The notes under the pieces are model-generated. The model did not search any database and had not been told where the DNA came from. It saw nothing but the letters and a program-made list of their open reading frames with translations. A DNA stretch of 64,000 nt, from assembly GCA_001939145.1 (NCBI GenBank), contig LSRX01000074.1:625745-689744 (forward strand), written 5' to 3'. The DNA comes from Symbiodinium microadriaticum. Taxonomy: Eukaryota; Sar; Dinophyceae; Suessiales; Symbiodiniaceae. Each line of letters starts with the position of its first letter. The stretch's first letter is position 1. Shown piece by piece: positions 45,325-57,300 of the stretch. The position numbers and the translations under genes are program-made.

Positions 45325-48300
45325 GCTTCAGGGCTTGCAGCCTTGAGCATCCGACGGGTTTCTTTCGGGCGTCCTAGGTTCCCTGGTCTACGCGTCTGCG
45401 GAGTCTGGCCCCCTGCAAGCCAAGCATATGCATGCGGCAGCCGAATGCATCTCGCACGCAGATGCCTCTACTGGATCCATCATAGCAGGTGCATGAACGG
45501 AAGCACAGATTCATGCACTTGTACATGCATGTACATGTACACATTCCTACACTTGAAGTTGCACTAGGCCCGTGCGTTCCCTTGTATCTCATACACGCAA
45601 TGCAGTGTGCAGGTACAATGTCTTATTTTCCAAGGGTATCATGGCACAACGACCTGTTTGACCCAACCGAGGGTGGGCATCAGCAGCCCACAAAGCGCTT
45701 GCAGCATCTTTGTCAGCCACTGCCGGCCCTATTCGCGGACACCCGAGCGGATGCTCCTCGTCCTTGACTCCGATTTTTTGGGGAAACTCCCATCTCTTGC
45801 CCTGCAACGGCAGTCGCAGTTGCGAACCGTGTGTTCGGCGAGGTTTTCCAGAGCTCCCGAAAAAGGCCCCTGTTTCTTGCTGTGGTTTGTCGGGACCTAA
45901 GTTTCTCAGGAGTTTTCCCGAAAGACATGCTAGGGGCGCTTCTAAACTCTGAAGCTGGAGTTCAGCATAGATTCTCATCTCCCAGCCGGTCCCGCTCCTT
46001 CACTGACCAGCTTGATGCGGTGGGAGCCTGCGATGTCACCCCAAATTAACGGAAATAGCGACCCCACATGGAAATCGAATTTAGCGGCCTGAGCTTGGAA
46101 GTATGCCGGACCGCTGGATGAGGCTGGAGGCGGGGGAGGCCCCAGGCGGTGCGGCCATTCTGTTGGATTGCCGTCCCTGAAATTCCTGCTTGGTTCCTTG
46201 ATGCAGTCGGGTGCGTCGTGTCAGGATGGAAGGAAAGAACCCGAAACCTCAGCACCATCCCGTTCCCGACCTTATAATTGTTACTTTCCCGAAAGCTAAC
46301 CATCAAGCGAAATTCACACCCCGACCCGATCTTCGAAATTCATGGAATTAGGATGCGACCCGACCTGACCTGGGCTTATCTCCATATGCCGAATTATTAT
46401 TCTATCCTCCGACCCCTGCTCTGATCAGTGATACGTGCCCTCACACAAAGCTCAGCCAAAAATCCAGAGATCCTTTACCAAGTGTCCACATACCGAAAGT
46501 TTTAGTCTCATCGAGTAGGCTCCGCTCATCTATTTAAGCACGAGCTCAGTTGTAATCAATGTACGGCTCCTTGATCAGGAATCCCTGAATTGAGGTGTCG
46601 AAGCCCTCGACGCTGAACTCAAACTCTTTGAGACCTGGACCTTGTCATGATTAACATGACTCAATGGAGCCTGCCTCAGGCTTCGCCGGGCCCAGGGCAG
46701 AGACCCTTTTACTGTGCTTGGTGTGGAGTCGAGTGCGACGCGCGATGAGGTCAAGAAGGCCCGGAGCTGTCATGTCGAGGTCCGCGCAGCTTTGTGCTCT
46801 CACCAGCTGCCGTCAATTTCGTTTGTTATGTATGTAGAAAATCTATATGATATTATTTCATTTCATCTATGTATTTATTAACTTGCGCATTACTCTAGGA
46901 ATTTGTACCTTCATCTAGGAAGTTACATACATGTGAGCTCATTGGGCATTGTGTATTTCCGTGGCCTGGTGAGCAGCTGTTTGCTGAGTCTGTTAAACAC
47001 GTTCATGCAAGGGTTCATTCGGTTTGGGGTGCTTGGACGTGGACTTGCCGAAATATCCTGAATAAGGCCTGTAGTCAGCAATGCAGTCGTTACGAATACA
47101 CCAGTTGCGGTTAGGCTCCAATACAATGTAGTCATGGAGCTAAGCAGGAGCGTGATCTCCCGAGGTTTGGCCTAAAAGTGTGGGGCAAAGGCTCTGCAGA
47201 GGTTCATGATGTCGAGCATGAAGCTGCGATCTCCTACTACTTCAGATCTTCATCCCCGTACAGATTTGATACGGTAAGCCCCCAAACCCTGGCGAGTTGT
47301 GACTTGCGCGTTGTACGGTCGATGTGTTTCCGGTTGGATAGTATGTATACGGGCTTCCGTTTCAGGGTTTCGGATTGCGCCGGCCGCGAGATGTTTGAGC
47401 TTGGCATTCTCCCATCGGATCGCTTGCAGGCGGTACTGTTAGTGCTTTCGCCTTCGCTGCGCCCAGCGCTAACAAATGGGGATCCGATGTTGGCATAAAC
47501 CGCCTCTACCTTCTGCTTCCCTCAGCCCGACAGTTCAAGTTTCATTCTTCAAGCAATGTTGTAGTTGCTACCTCGGGCTTACATACTCCCCAAACGCCGA
47601 CACCATCAGCGGAAGTCTGCTGACAGTAGTATTCCCATCAGTGTTGTTGCGGTTTTCCCTGTTGCGCTTCTCTAGTAATTGCTGCGAGCCCGAGGGCAGA
47701 CCTTAGCGGAGGCCTTTCGCGAGCGGATTCGCAAAGCGCACCCTGACGCCGGCGGCAGCACCGAAGAGTTCAAGCAGGCCACTTAGTAATGTACATGTTG
47801 GCTATATAATTGATAGCCCATTATTGTCCTTACCTAATCTTGCGTGCATATACTCCACAAGCTTGAACTATGAAGTTATTACTGGTCTTGTCATGATGTG
47901 AGTGATTATAGCTTGTGATGACTACGATCACTCATACTTGTATGACCACGACTCGTGTAAGAGATGATGCTGTTTGTTATTGTTTGTTAGACTCCGGTTT
48001 CGTGATGGTGCTTATAATTAGCCGGACGATGCGCGCGCGATACCATCTGATGTGATAGCGCTTGAGCAGAGTTCAGTAAGGTTTACTACCTTGCAGAAAA
48101 CATGCACGTGTCGCATGCCTGTTATACGTTCATCATTGTATACTTCTATCGCTACGCCGCCAGCCTCGGCCTGACTGTGGCGGCAGCATGTGTCTCTGTG
48201 TCTTCAGCTCAGGGACTGAGTCTCGAAACTGGACCGCAAAGGCGTGTGTCACTTTTGGGCTGCAGGGAGGCCGATTCGGTTGTGCGTACTAAGTGTCGGA

Positions 48301-51300
48301 TTCATGTTGCTTGTGGGTGTTTAACTGTTCGGGAGAGCCCATGCGAGCCAAGAAGTTTGATTGGCAGAAGCAGTACCAGGACCTGCGTCATTTTTAACGG
48401 AGCGACACTGTGACACAACCCACTCTGTTTGGCTGGGGTGCGGTGGAGGATGGAGAGGGGGCAGGGGCCGGGGAGCAGGTGCTTTGACCGGTCCACTTCG
48501 TTCATTGCGTTACAACGGGCCATAATCACAGAAGCATGTATGTCGTATGTGTATGTATGTATGTATGCATGTATGTATGTATGCAAGTATGCGAGTATGT
48601 ATGAATAAAGTTTGCATTTTAGGGTGACGCAAAACAGCCAAAGCTTGTATAGTTGCCTTCAGGGTTGCTCCTGCCAGAGACTCAGTGTGTCGGCAATGGA
48701 AACTGGATCGTCTTCCCATCATATAGAAGTCAGCCTGATTTCATAGTCTGTCGGTTAGGCTCCGTATTGAGCCATACGAGTACGGACAAGAGTTGCATCA
48801 GGCGAACGCCGACTACAGCGGAAAGTTTTTTCTCTCTTTCGCCAAAATCCTATACTCCCAAGTCGTGTATTTCCATGCCATAGCGTGCAAGTAGGATACC
48901 TTTCAGGGTTTTGCAGGCTTCTAGTTCCAAAGGTCCTCCTCAGGAACCATTCGGTTTTGCTTCTCTCACTCTGAGACTACTTCGGAAATGTAGGCCATCG
49001 ATTACTTCGTTGCTGTATCCTGCAGCGGCTTCTCCCACAAGTACTGCCACTGTGCAAAATACCAACACTTCTGTCGCTGCTGCAACCGTGGCGGTTGCCG
49101 CTGCTGCTGTGCTGCGCTGTGCTGCGGTTGCTGCTGCAGCGCCATACTCCTTCCTATAACTATGCCGGTACATACCCCTTATGCATTAGATACTTGCTAT
49201 TTTGGATAAACAACATATAACTCGTTTTCCACCTGCGTTTTCCACCTGCTACTTGCGACATGATATAATCGAGACATGCTGGATACGGGTACTATGTACT
49301 ATGGGAACTCTCGATTAATAACCCCCCTCCCCCCCTCCTCCCCCCCNNNNNNNNNNNNNNNNNNNNNNNNNNNNNNNNNNNNNNNNNNNNNNNNNNNNNN
49401 NNNNNNNNNNNNNNNNNNNNNNNNNNNNNNNNNNNNNNNNNNNNNNNNNNNNNNNNNNNNNNNNNNNNNNNNNNNNNNNNNNNNNNNNNNNNNNNNNNNN
49501 NNNNNNNNNNNNNNNNNNNNNNNNNNNNNNNNNNNNNNNNNNNNNNNNNNNNNNNNNNNNNNNNNNNNNNNNNNNNNNNNNNNNNNNNNNNNNNNNNNNN
49601 NNNNNNNNNNNNNNNNNNNNNNNNNNNNNNNNNNNNNNNNNNNNNNNNNNNNNNNNNNNNNNNNNNNNNNNNNNNNNNNNNNNNNNNNNNNNNNNNNNNN
49701 NNNNNNNNNNNNNNNNNNNNNNNNNNNNNNNNNNNNNNNNNNNNNNNNNNNNNNNNNNNNNNNNNNNNNNNNNNNNNNNNNNNNNNNNNNNNNNNNNNNN
49801 NNNNNNNNNNNNNNNNNNNNNNNNNNNNNNNNNNNNNNNNNNNNNNNNNNNNNNNNNNNNNNNNNNNNNNNNNNNNNNNNNNNNNNNNNNNNNNNNNNNN
49901 NNNNNNNNNNNNNNNNNNNNNNNNNNNNNNNNNNNNNNNNNNNNNNNNNNNNNNNNNNNNNNNNNNNNNNNNNNNNNNNNNNNNNNNNNNNNNNNNNNNN
50001 NNNNNNNNNNNNNNNNNNNNNNNNNNNNNNNNNNNNNNNNNNNNNNNNNNNNNNNNNNNNNNNNNNNNNNNNNNNNNNNNNNNNNNNNNNNNNNNNNNNN
50101 NNNNNNNNNNNNNNNNNNNNNNNNNNNNNNNNNNNNNNNNNNNNNNNNNNNNNNNNNNNNNNNNNNNNNNNNNNNNACGGGTTCGGGTGGAAGAGGCCAG
50201 CGCCTTCATAAAGCATGGTTTCAGCCAGGTCCGAGGCCCGTTCGGGATGCCTTTAGTCACAGGGGGTTTATTAATCAAGAGTTGACATTACTAGCGACTG
50301 GCGACTACTACTACCACTGCTGCGGCTACTGCTCCTGCTGCTGCTCCTCTCCTACCACCATCACCTCATGTGACACGGACACACTTGGCGACAGGTCCGC
50401 GAGGCATACCAGGAGGCGTTGACCCGCGTTGGTTTCCACGTCTCAGGTGACGACTCCAGGTCCCGGAGACAGCTGTGCTTTGTGGTTTCGCGCGTGTAAA
50501 GTGCAGGGTACAGGCTTTTTCCACCATATTTCCAGCTTAGTACGACACACCAGGTGACTTGGACCAGCATTAGTTCTTGACGGAGGTTTGTACAGTTCTG
50601 ACAACCATAACTTCTACGGAGGTGCTTTATCCACAACCCTTGGTCCAGTCTAATGGTACCGGTTTGCCAAGCTCTGCGGGACATGTAACCTTTTTTCGTT
50701 GCCGATATTTTGACTTGATGGCAAACGCCCAGCAATTTCCCGGTCAGGTTTCCACTTTTGTTTGGAGAACGCCAAGACTAAGACAACTGCGACGAATCTT
50801 GTGGTGTTAAGTTCTTTCGCCCCAAGCCCTCAAGAAGCCAACTTAAATCCCAGGCTTTATACATATGAGTGGTGCTGAAGGACCGGCGAGGGCGCCACAA
50901 GAACAAATGCACAAGGCTGGTCCATCCGTGAACCTCGATGCATCGAGTGGTGCACGCTTCGGATGCTGATAACCTTTGTTCCTTTTCTAATTATTCTAGC
51001 ATCGCTACCTACTTTTGTGTTTATGAATTTTGTTATTATTGTAGCTTTTTGCTTTCGCCTATTATTGTTCCTGTTATTCGTTTAATTGTTCGTACTGTGA
51101 TTCTAATTATGCTTCTCATTTTTATGTTTGTTGTATTGTTACTAGTATTATTGTTGTTGGTATTGCTGTTGTTCCCCAAACAGTGTGGTAACTATGGGGT
51201 TCTTGCGTTAGAAGTAAAGGGGATCTGAGTTTTGATTGAGATGGCGGCGCGGTGCGCCTCGAATGGAGCTCCCCGTGTCCTAGGTCCTAGGGTTGTTGTT

Positions 51301-54300
51301 TTGGACACCGTCGTAGGGTCGTTTTGGGTGTTGGTAGGGGAAAGGGCTCTTCAAAAAAAACATGTCTAGGACACCGCCGCAGGGCTGTGTTGGCTGTTGG
51401 TGGGGGAAAGGCTCTGCAAAAGCAAAACAGCTCTAGCACACCGTCGTAGGGACGTTTTGGGTATTGGTGGGGAAAAGGCTCTGCGAAAGCAGAACAGCTC
51501 TAGGACAGCGTCGTAGGTTCGTTTCGGGTACTGGTGGGGGAGAAAGCTCTGCAAAAGCAAGACATCTCTAGGACACGTCGTAGGGTCGTTTTGGGTATTG
51601 GTGGGGGACAAGGCTCTGCAAAAGCAAACAGCTCTAGGACTCCGTCGTAGGGTTGTTTTGGGTGTTGGTGGGGGAAACAGCTTTGCAAAGGCACAACATC
51701 TCTAGGACACCGACGTGGGATCGTTTTGGGTGTTAGGGGGGGGGTTTTAAAAAAACATGTCAGCTGTAGGACACCTTCGTAGGGTTGTGTTGGGTGTTGG
51801 TGGGGGAAAAGGCTCTGCAAAAACAAAACGGCTTTAGGACACTGTCGTAGGGTCGTTTAGGGCATTGGTGGGGGAAAGCAAAAAACTCTAGGACACCGCC
51901 GCAGGGCTGTGTTGGCTGTTGGTGCGGGAAAGGGCTCTGCAAAAGCAAAACAGCTCTAGCACACCGTCGTAGGGCTGTTCTGGGTCTTGGTGGGGAAAAG
52001 GGCTTTGCAAAAGCAAAACAGCTCTAGGACACCGTTGTAGGGTCGTTTCGGGTCTTGGTGGGAAAACCACTGGGACATCGTCGTAGAGTCGTTGTGGGTG
52101 TTGGTGGGGGAAAGGGCTCTGCACAAAAAACGTTGCCTGTGCTGGGACGTTGACGACCCTCGGGCAGCTGTATCACTTGCTTTCGCGACCCGAGCTGTAT
52201 GGCCTTTAAAAAGAACCCTGCTAGCCTATATTCTTTGCCTGCAAACCCTTCTAGAGCCCTTTCTAAACCATAAGTCCCTGCTTGTGACAGCCAGCTTTAG
52301 GGACCGTTCGAAACATGTCGTCCCTGCTTGTAAGAGCGCTGTATGGCCTGTAGACAGGATCCTCCTAAATCTGTATTCCGTGCCTGCAAACCCCTGCTAG
52401 AGCTGCATGGCCTGATTGAGGGACCCTGTTGGGCCATTTTGGGTTGACTACATCCTGTTGGCCCCACACCTCCAATCGGATGTAAGGACCCTGGGGAAAC
52501 ATGTTAGAGCTGCTGTGAATGTTTTAGTCTCTCTACAGCTTTCAGAGCTGCTTCTGTGCCAGTTGTGTTGAGGTGCTATTGTTTATTGGGTTTTGAAGGG
52601 GCTGTTTCTGGGAGAAAGAATTTCGGATAACACCCATATGTACATGTATCTGTATGGTACATGTGCATGTGCATATGCATATGCATATGTACGTTTGTAT
52701 GCATGCACACATATGTAAAAGTGCATGTGCTTGCGGGTTATTGAAATTGCGCTGCCACTCTAAGTTGTTACATGGCCGTACTTGTCTCGGTACACACAGT
52801 TTCATGGGCCTTGGCTCGAGACCTGACTTTCTCTGCTTCTGAGGGGCTGGCCAGCAAACATTACAGCCGATAACTAGCCCTGGTTACTACACGTCCCACA
52901 GCCGACGGTTAAGCCGCTTCAAACCGAAACCCTAGAGCCCCAGAGCCTTGAACGAACCCGAAAGCCCTCAACCGCAAAAACCTCAACTCCAGCCCCTGGT
53001 GCGCTGAACCATTAAAACAGATGTTGATGTCCGAGGATTTCTACAAGTGGCGGCGCGAGCAAGTCCAGCAAGAGAAACATGTTTGGGAGCCTGGGCGGCC
53101 CATGTCTGCTAAAAAACCGCAACCACAGCTTGCACGATTCGACGGTTTAAGTGGGGCAAAACGGGCGTACCTGTACAAAGCTGGGATCAGGCTACGTGCT
53201 TGCAGCAACGAAGCCCTTAGGCATGAGCGGATTTAAATCCTAGGGTTTCGGGGAAACTTTGGAATATCCTCTTCGCCAACTATGACGTCTTGAGGCACAC
53301 CCGAACTCAAAAAACCTGACATAGGAGCCTCAATGCATCGACATAGTTTGCCATTCCTGTCTTGTGTAATTTCTGGCAGCGTAATCGCGTATAGGTCTCT
53401 GAAGCCTTTTTCATTGTCAGTTCGGTGTTTCGTATGAAACCAGGAACAGGATGCAGAGGCTCGAAGCCAGCACTGGTGGTGCCCCGGCGAGGGATCAGGA
53501 AATCACTGGTGAAGGGTTTCAGATTCAGGTTATAAGCCCTGCAGCCTCTGCATGCTTTCTCACCGTTAGTTTATAATGGAAAGAGGTTCTTGGCCTCAAC
53601 CATGGGACTCCCAAAGATTCGGTGAACCTGATTTGGCAATGAGTCATTTTGAGCAGATTTTGTGGATGGTTTTGTGCCTTTCGGAGCAGCGTCCCGAACA
53701 TGTAGCGCGAGGACGGTATCGCCAAGCACTTTAAATGGGCCCCAATCCGGAACAACAGGCTCACATCCGGGCCTAAAGGGAACTCGGCGATGGATACTTT
53801 GAAGTAGAGGAGCAGAGTTCAGGGTTGCTTGGGAGTTGTGCCGAAAGCTGGCATAAGGTTCTATTGGTATGTATATTATACATATATATATATATATATA
53901 CACACACGCACATATACACACATACATATGTAGAAATATAGATATATAGAGATATGTATGTACATAAATAAATAAATAAATAAATAAATATATATATATA
54001 TATATATGTATATACATATATGGGTATATATATATATATGCATGCTGGTTGCGCTAGTCGTATATACTCGAAGATATAAAACTAGACATACAGCATGCAT
54101 GTGTTTATACAGATAAGTTTAACACAATGTTTATTGCTACATCTATGACTATATATACGCATACATACGGCCTATAACACCTCTAGCTGGTCGTTCATTT
54201 TTATCTTTGGTTGGTGTATGCCATGTAATGTAAATTATATAGCCCAATACAAAGTCTATTATGTGTCAATACAAGACGCAGTTTTTAAGAAATACCAAAA

Positions 54301-57300
54301 ATGAACTACTAGTTGTGAGTTAAGGTATTGTATATACAACAGAGCATAAATATGCACCTGTATATACATACATACGTATATATATATATATATATACGCG
54401 TGTATGTATATACATATATGTAGACATTAGCAACATCAAACATTGTATACAGAGGGTATGAAGCATGTAGCCTAACATATGTATATGTACATGCAAACAG
54501 ATATACTAACATGCAGTATCCTGTACATATAATCAGGTATAGGGTATGACATATTGTTTTTTAAAAATAAAAGAATAGATAGATTACACATCTTGTTTAT
54601 GTAATAGATTATGCGATGATTATACGATATGTAACATATAATGCATATGATATAAACCAGTCTACAAAAGCAAAAGCTAAATGTGTATGTTTATAAAACT
54701 ATATGCATACAAATGTATGTATCTGCACTATGCAATCTGTAGCATTTGTTTGCCAAATATGGAGCATAATTAACGAATATATGTAATGTGTATTATGCTA
54801 TATCTGTATCTATGTCTATACCTATATCTATATATATATATATATCTGTATATATCTATATATATCTATATGTATCTATATATCTATATTTATATTTATA
54901 TTTATATTTATATTTATATCTATATTTATATTTATATTTATATTTATATTTATATATACATATGGTTGCGCCCCGGCGGGCCGCCCCGGTACCTAGGTTG
55001 TCTCCTTTTCAAGTCAGTCCCTTTGTGGCTGGTTGCGTCTGTGAGAAAGCAAGTGTTTGTCTAAAATACTTCTGGCGCCCGAGGCTTCTAGTTCAGGGCT
55101 TGCTATGGTTTTTTGCTCGCGAGGCCCGAAACCTGCGCATGAGCCATTCCCGGTACTTCGGCTTGAACGTCATGCGCCTTTGCTGCCCCACTCTGGAGAT
55201 CCGCATCGGCGCGTTGCAAGAGGAAACTGCGATCGGCGCAAACCTTGCAACGGCGCCGGAAGGTTTTGATCTTGTGCGCAACGAAAAAATGATTGGCAGC
55301 GCGCGGCCGCAACGTCGTTGTCCTCATCGACGCTCCGCATCCGGGAGGAGGTCCGGGAGGATCACCACCAGAGGTAAGATGGTATACTACAGTACAATAT
55401 CGTACAGTATGATAGAATACAAATTGATGTGATAGATTATAATGTAATGTAGCATGTTATAAGTAGCTGTACATATACATATGTAGATGTATATGTGCAT
55501 ATGCTCGCCCCGGCCCCGATTTGTGGCGGTCGTGACGCCTTTGATACCTTCCAGCGAGATTCATGCATGGCAGCCACAGCGAATGCCTTCAGGTCTGACT
55601 TCATTCGGTTGGGCCTGGAAGGCCAGAAGTTTGACCACATGATTACCGTTGTGAACCTGTTGGCGCTTCGGGTTCATTGCCAGAGTGCCCTCGACAACGT
55701 GGCGATGGTAACATGCTTGGCTGCTTGGCATGTTCCTACAAGATGGATTGACCGGCTCTGCTTCGGGACACGATTTGTCCTTTGATCCAGGGGGTTCCTG
55801 CTTTCCCAACTTTGTCATCCAACACTTTGTGAAGTCCGCTCGGATTCTTGCGCAAGGCACTCGCGGTAGCTCAAGGCTCATGGTACCCTCGAAGGGACCT
55901 GTGCTTTTCCGGTCAGCTCCCTTGTGACATTCGTGGTGATTCTGGCCTTTGTTTTCTTTCAGGGCATGGTGGATTGCTGCCTTACGGTCTTTCCGCTTTT
56001 GGCGGCCGGTTTGACACGTGACACGTTGCCCCCTCCACACCCGTTGTTGCCCTGACCACTCCCACGGTGGCTAGATTTCTGCGCCACGCTTGGGGACCAT
56101 GCCGTGAGTGCATACTGGTCAGTGGTTGAATTCACCGCCCAATTAGGTGCTAGGTGCATGCCACATGGGCTGCATCCGCCTATGGATTCACTGCCCGAAA
56201 TGAGCGAACAAAAAATGAGCGAAATATACAGATATTATATATGGCACATACATACGCAAATACACACAGACACAGAAGTCATTCACTCATACAAACAGGT
56301 GTTTCTTGTTACTTACATTGGTACATCCCGGTGATTCGTGGGGTAGACTGGTCGTGGTCGGCATATCGTAGCCCCTTAGTTGGCCTTTGAAAGGAAGTAT
56401 CGCAGGCTAGACCAAGCATGTTTGCACGGTTTCGTACATGGCACCACCTGAAGCAAGGCTGAATTTCACACCCCAACCTCCGAACTGTTCCTGAGTTTGA
56501 TCAAGCATGGGTTGGAAACAAACACGTCAGGCCAAATCGATGACCTGAGTGTAGGTCCAGGGCGTTTATCCGTACAAAGGTCCGAGGGAGAAAGCGAGAG
56601 AGAGAGAGAATACATGCATTCAAAAGCCGTTATCGTACACTTTAAGGCCATAGCTCATGAATGCATTATGCTCGTTTCTCCAGCCCCTATCCTGCATTAA
56701 GCATGTGCAGGTGGGCATTTTGCCCGGGTGTCTTAACCGACCCCTATGCCTGGGAGAGAGAGAGAGAGAGTGAGTGAGCGAGTTTGCGAGAACGAAGTAG
56801 TGGAGGGAGTGAAAGACAGACATAAACTATACAATAACAGAGACATCTGGTTTTGTAATAGGAGTCAAGGATATCGGACGGAGACTTTTGTTCAGCCCTC
56901 CCAAGCCCTATAACAGGCTGTGCAGAACAAACGCACACGGTTCTTGCATCATACTGTGGCTAAGTTTCATGCCTTAGTGCCTTGCATTCTGAAAACCGCG
57001 CTGCAATCAAACGACAGCACCGATTCTAAGCTGTGGCTGACCCGTGTTGTATTCTCAAGACCTGAAGCTGCAACAGCTTAAACTCCATAAAAGTTAGGCC
57101 ATAAACCCGAATCTGTCAAACGCCAAACGCTAGACCCTCTCTGAACCTCGTTTTGCTCTTTTCCGCCCGAGGTCTTCCAAGGGAACGCGCGCGCAGCAGC
57201 GTGACCGGGCCGCCACGGCAGCCGAGGACAGCTGGCTTGAAAGTGATGTTTGTTCCAGCTTCCGGGCAATGGGGCTTAAAGCCTAACTTCCTAATTTTGG

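Larger units (their letters stand above)
47778..50394 (+). other. intron of J-protein containing the large gap
   Basis: It holds TATG microsatellite (48537-48604), a GCTGCTGC-rich stretch near 49075-49145 and the 830-base gap. A short reading MRAKKFDWQKQYQDLR near 48340-48388 looks exon-like but would interrupt the J-domain, so it is not included. Confidence 0.5.

Noticed and set aside
48340..48388. MRAKKFDWQKQYQDLR as a J-protein exon
   Set aside because: The HPD exon joins directly to VREAYQEAL as in the family; adding this segment would break the J-domain.
49276..50278. Open frames of more than 300 codons over the large gap
   Set aside because: They consist almost wholly of unknown bases.
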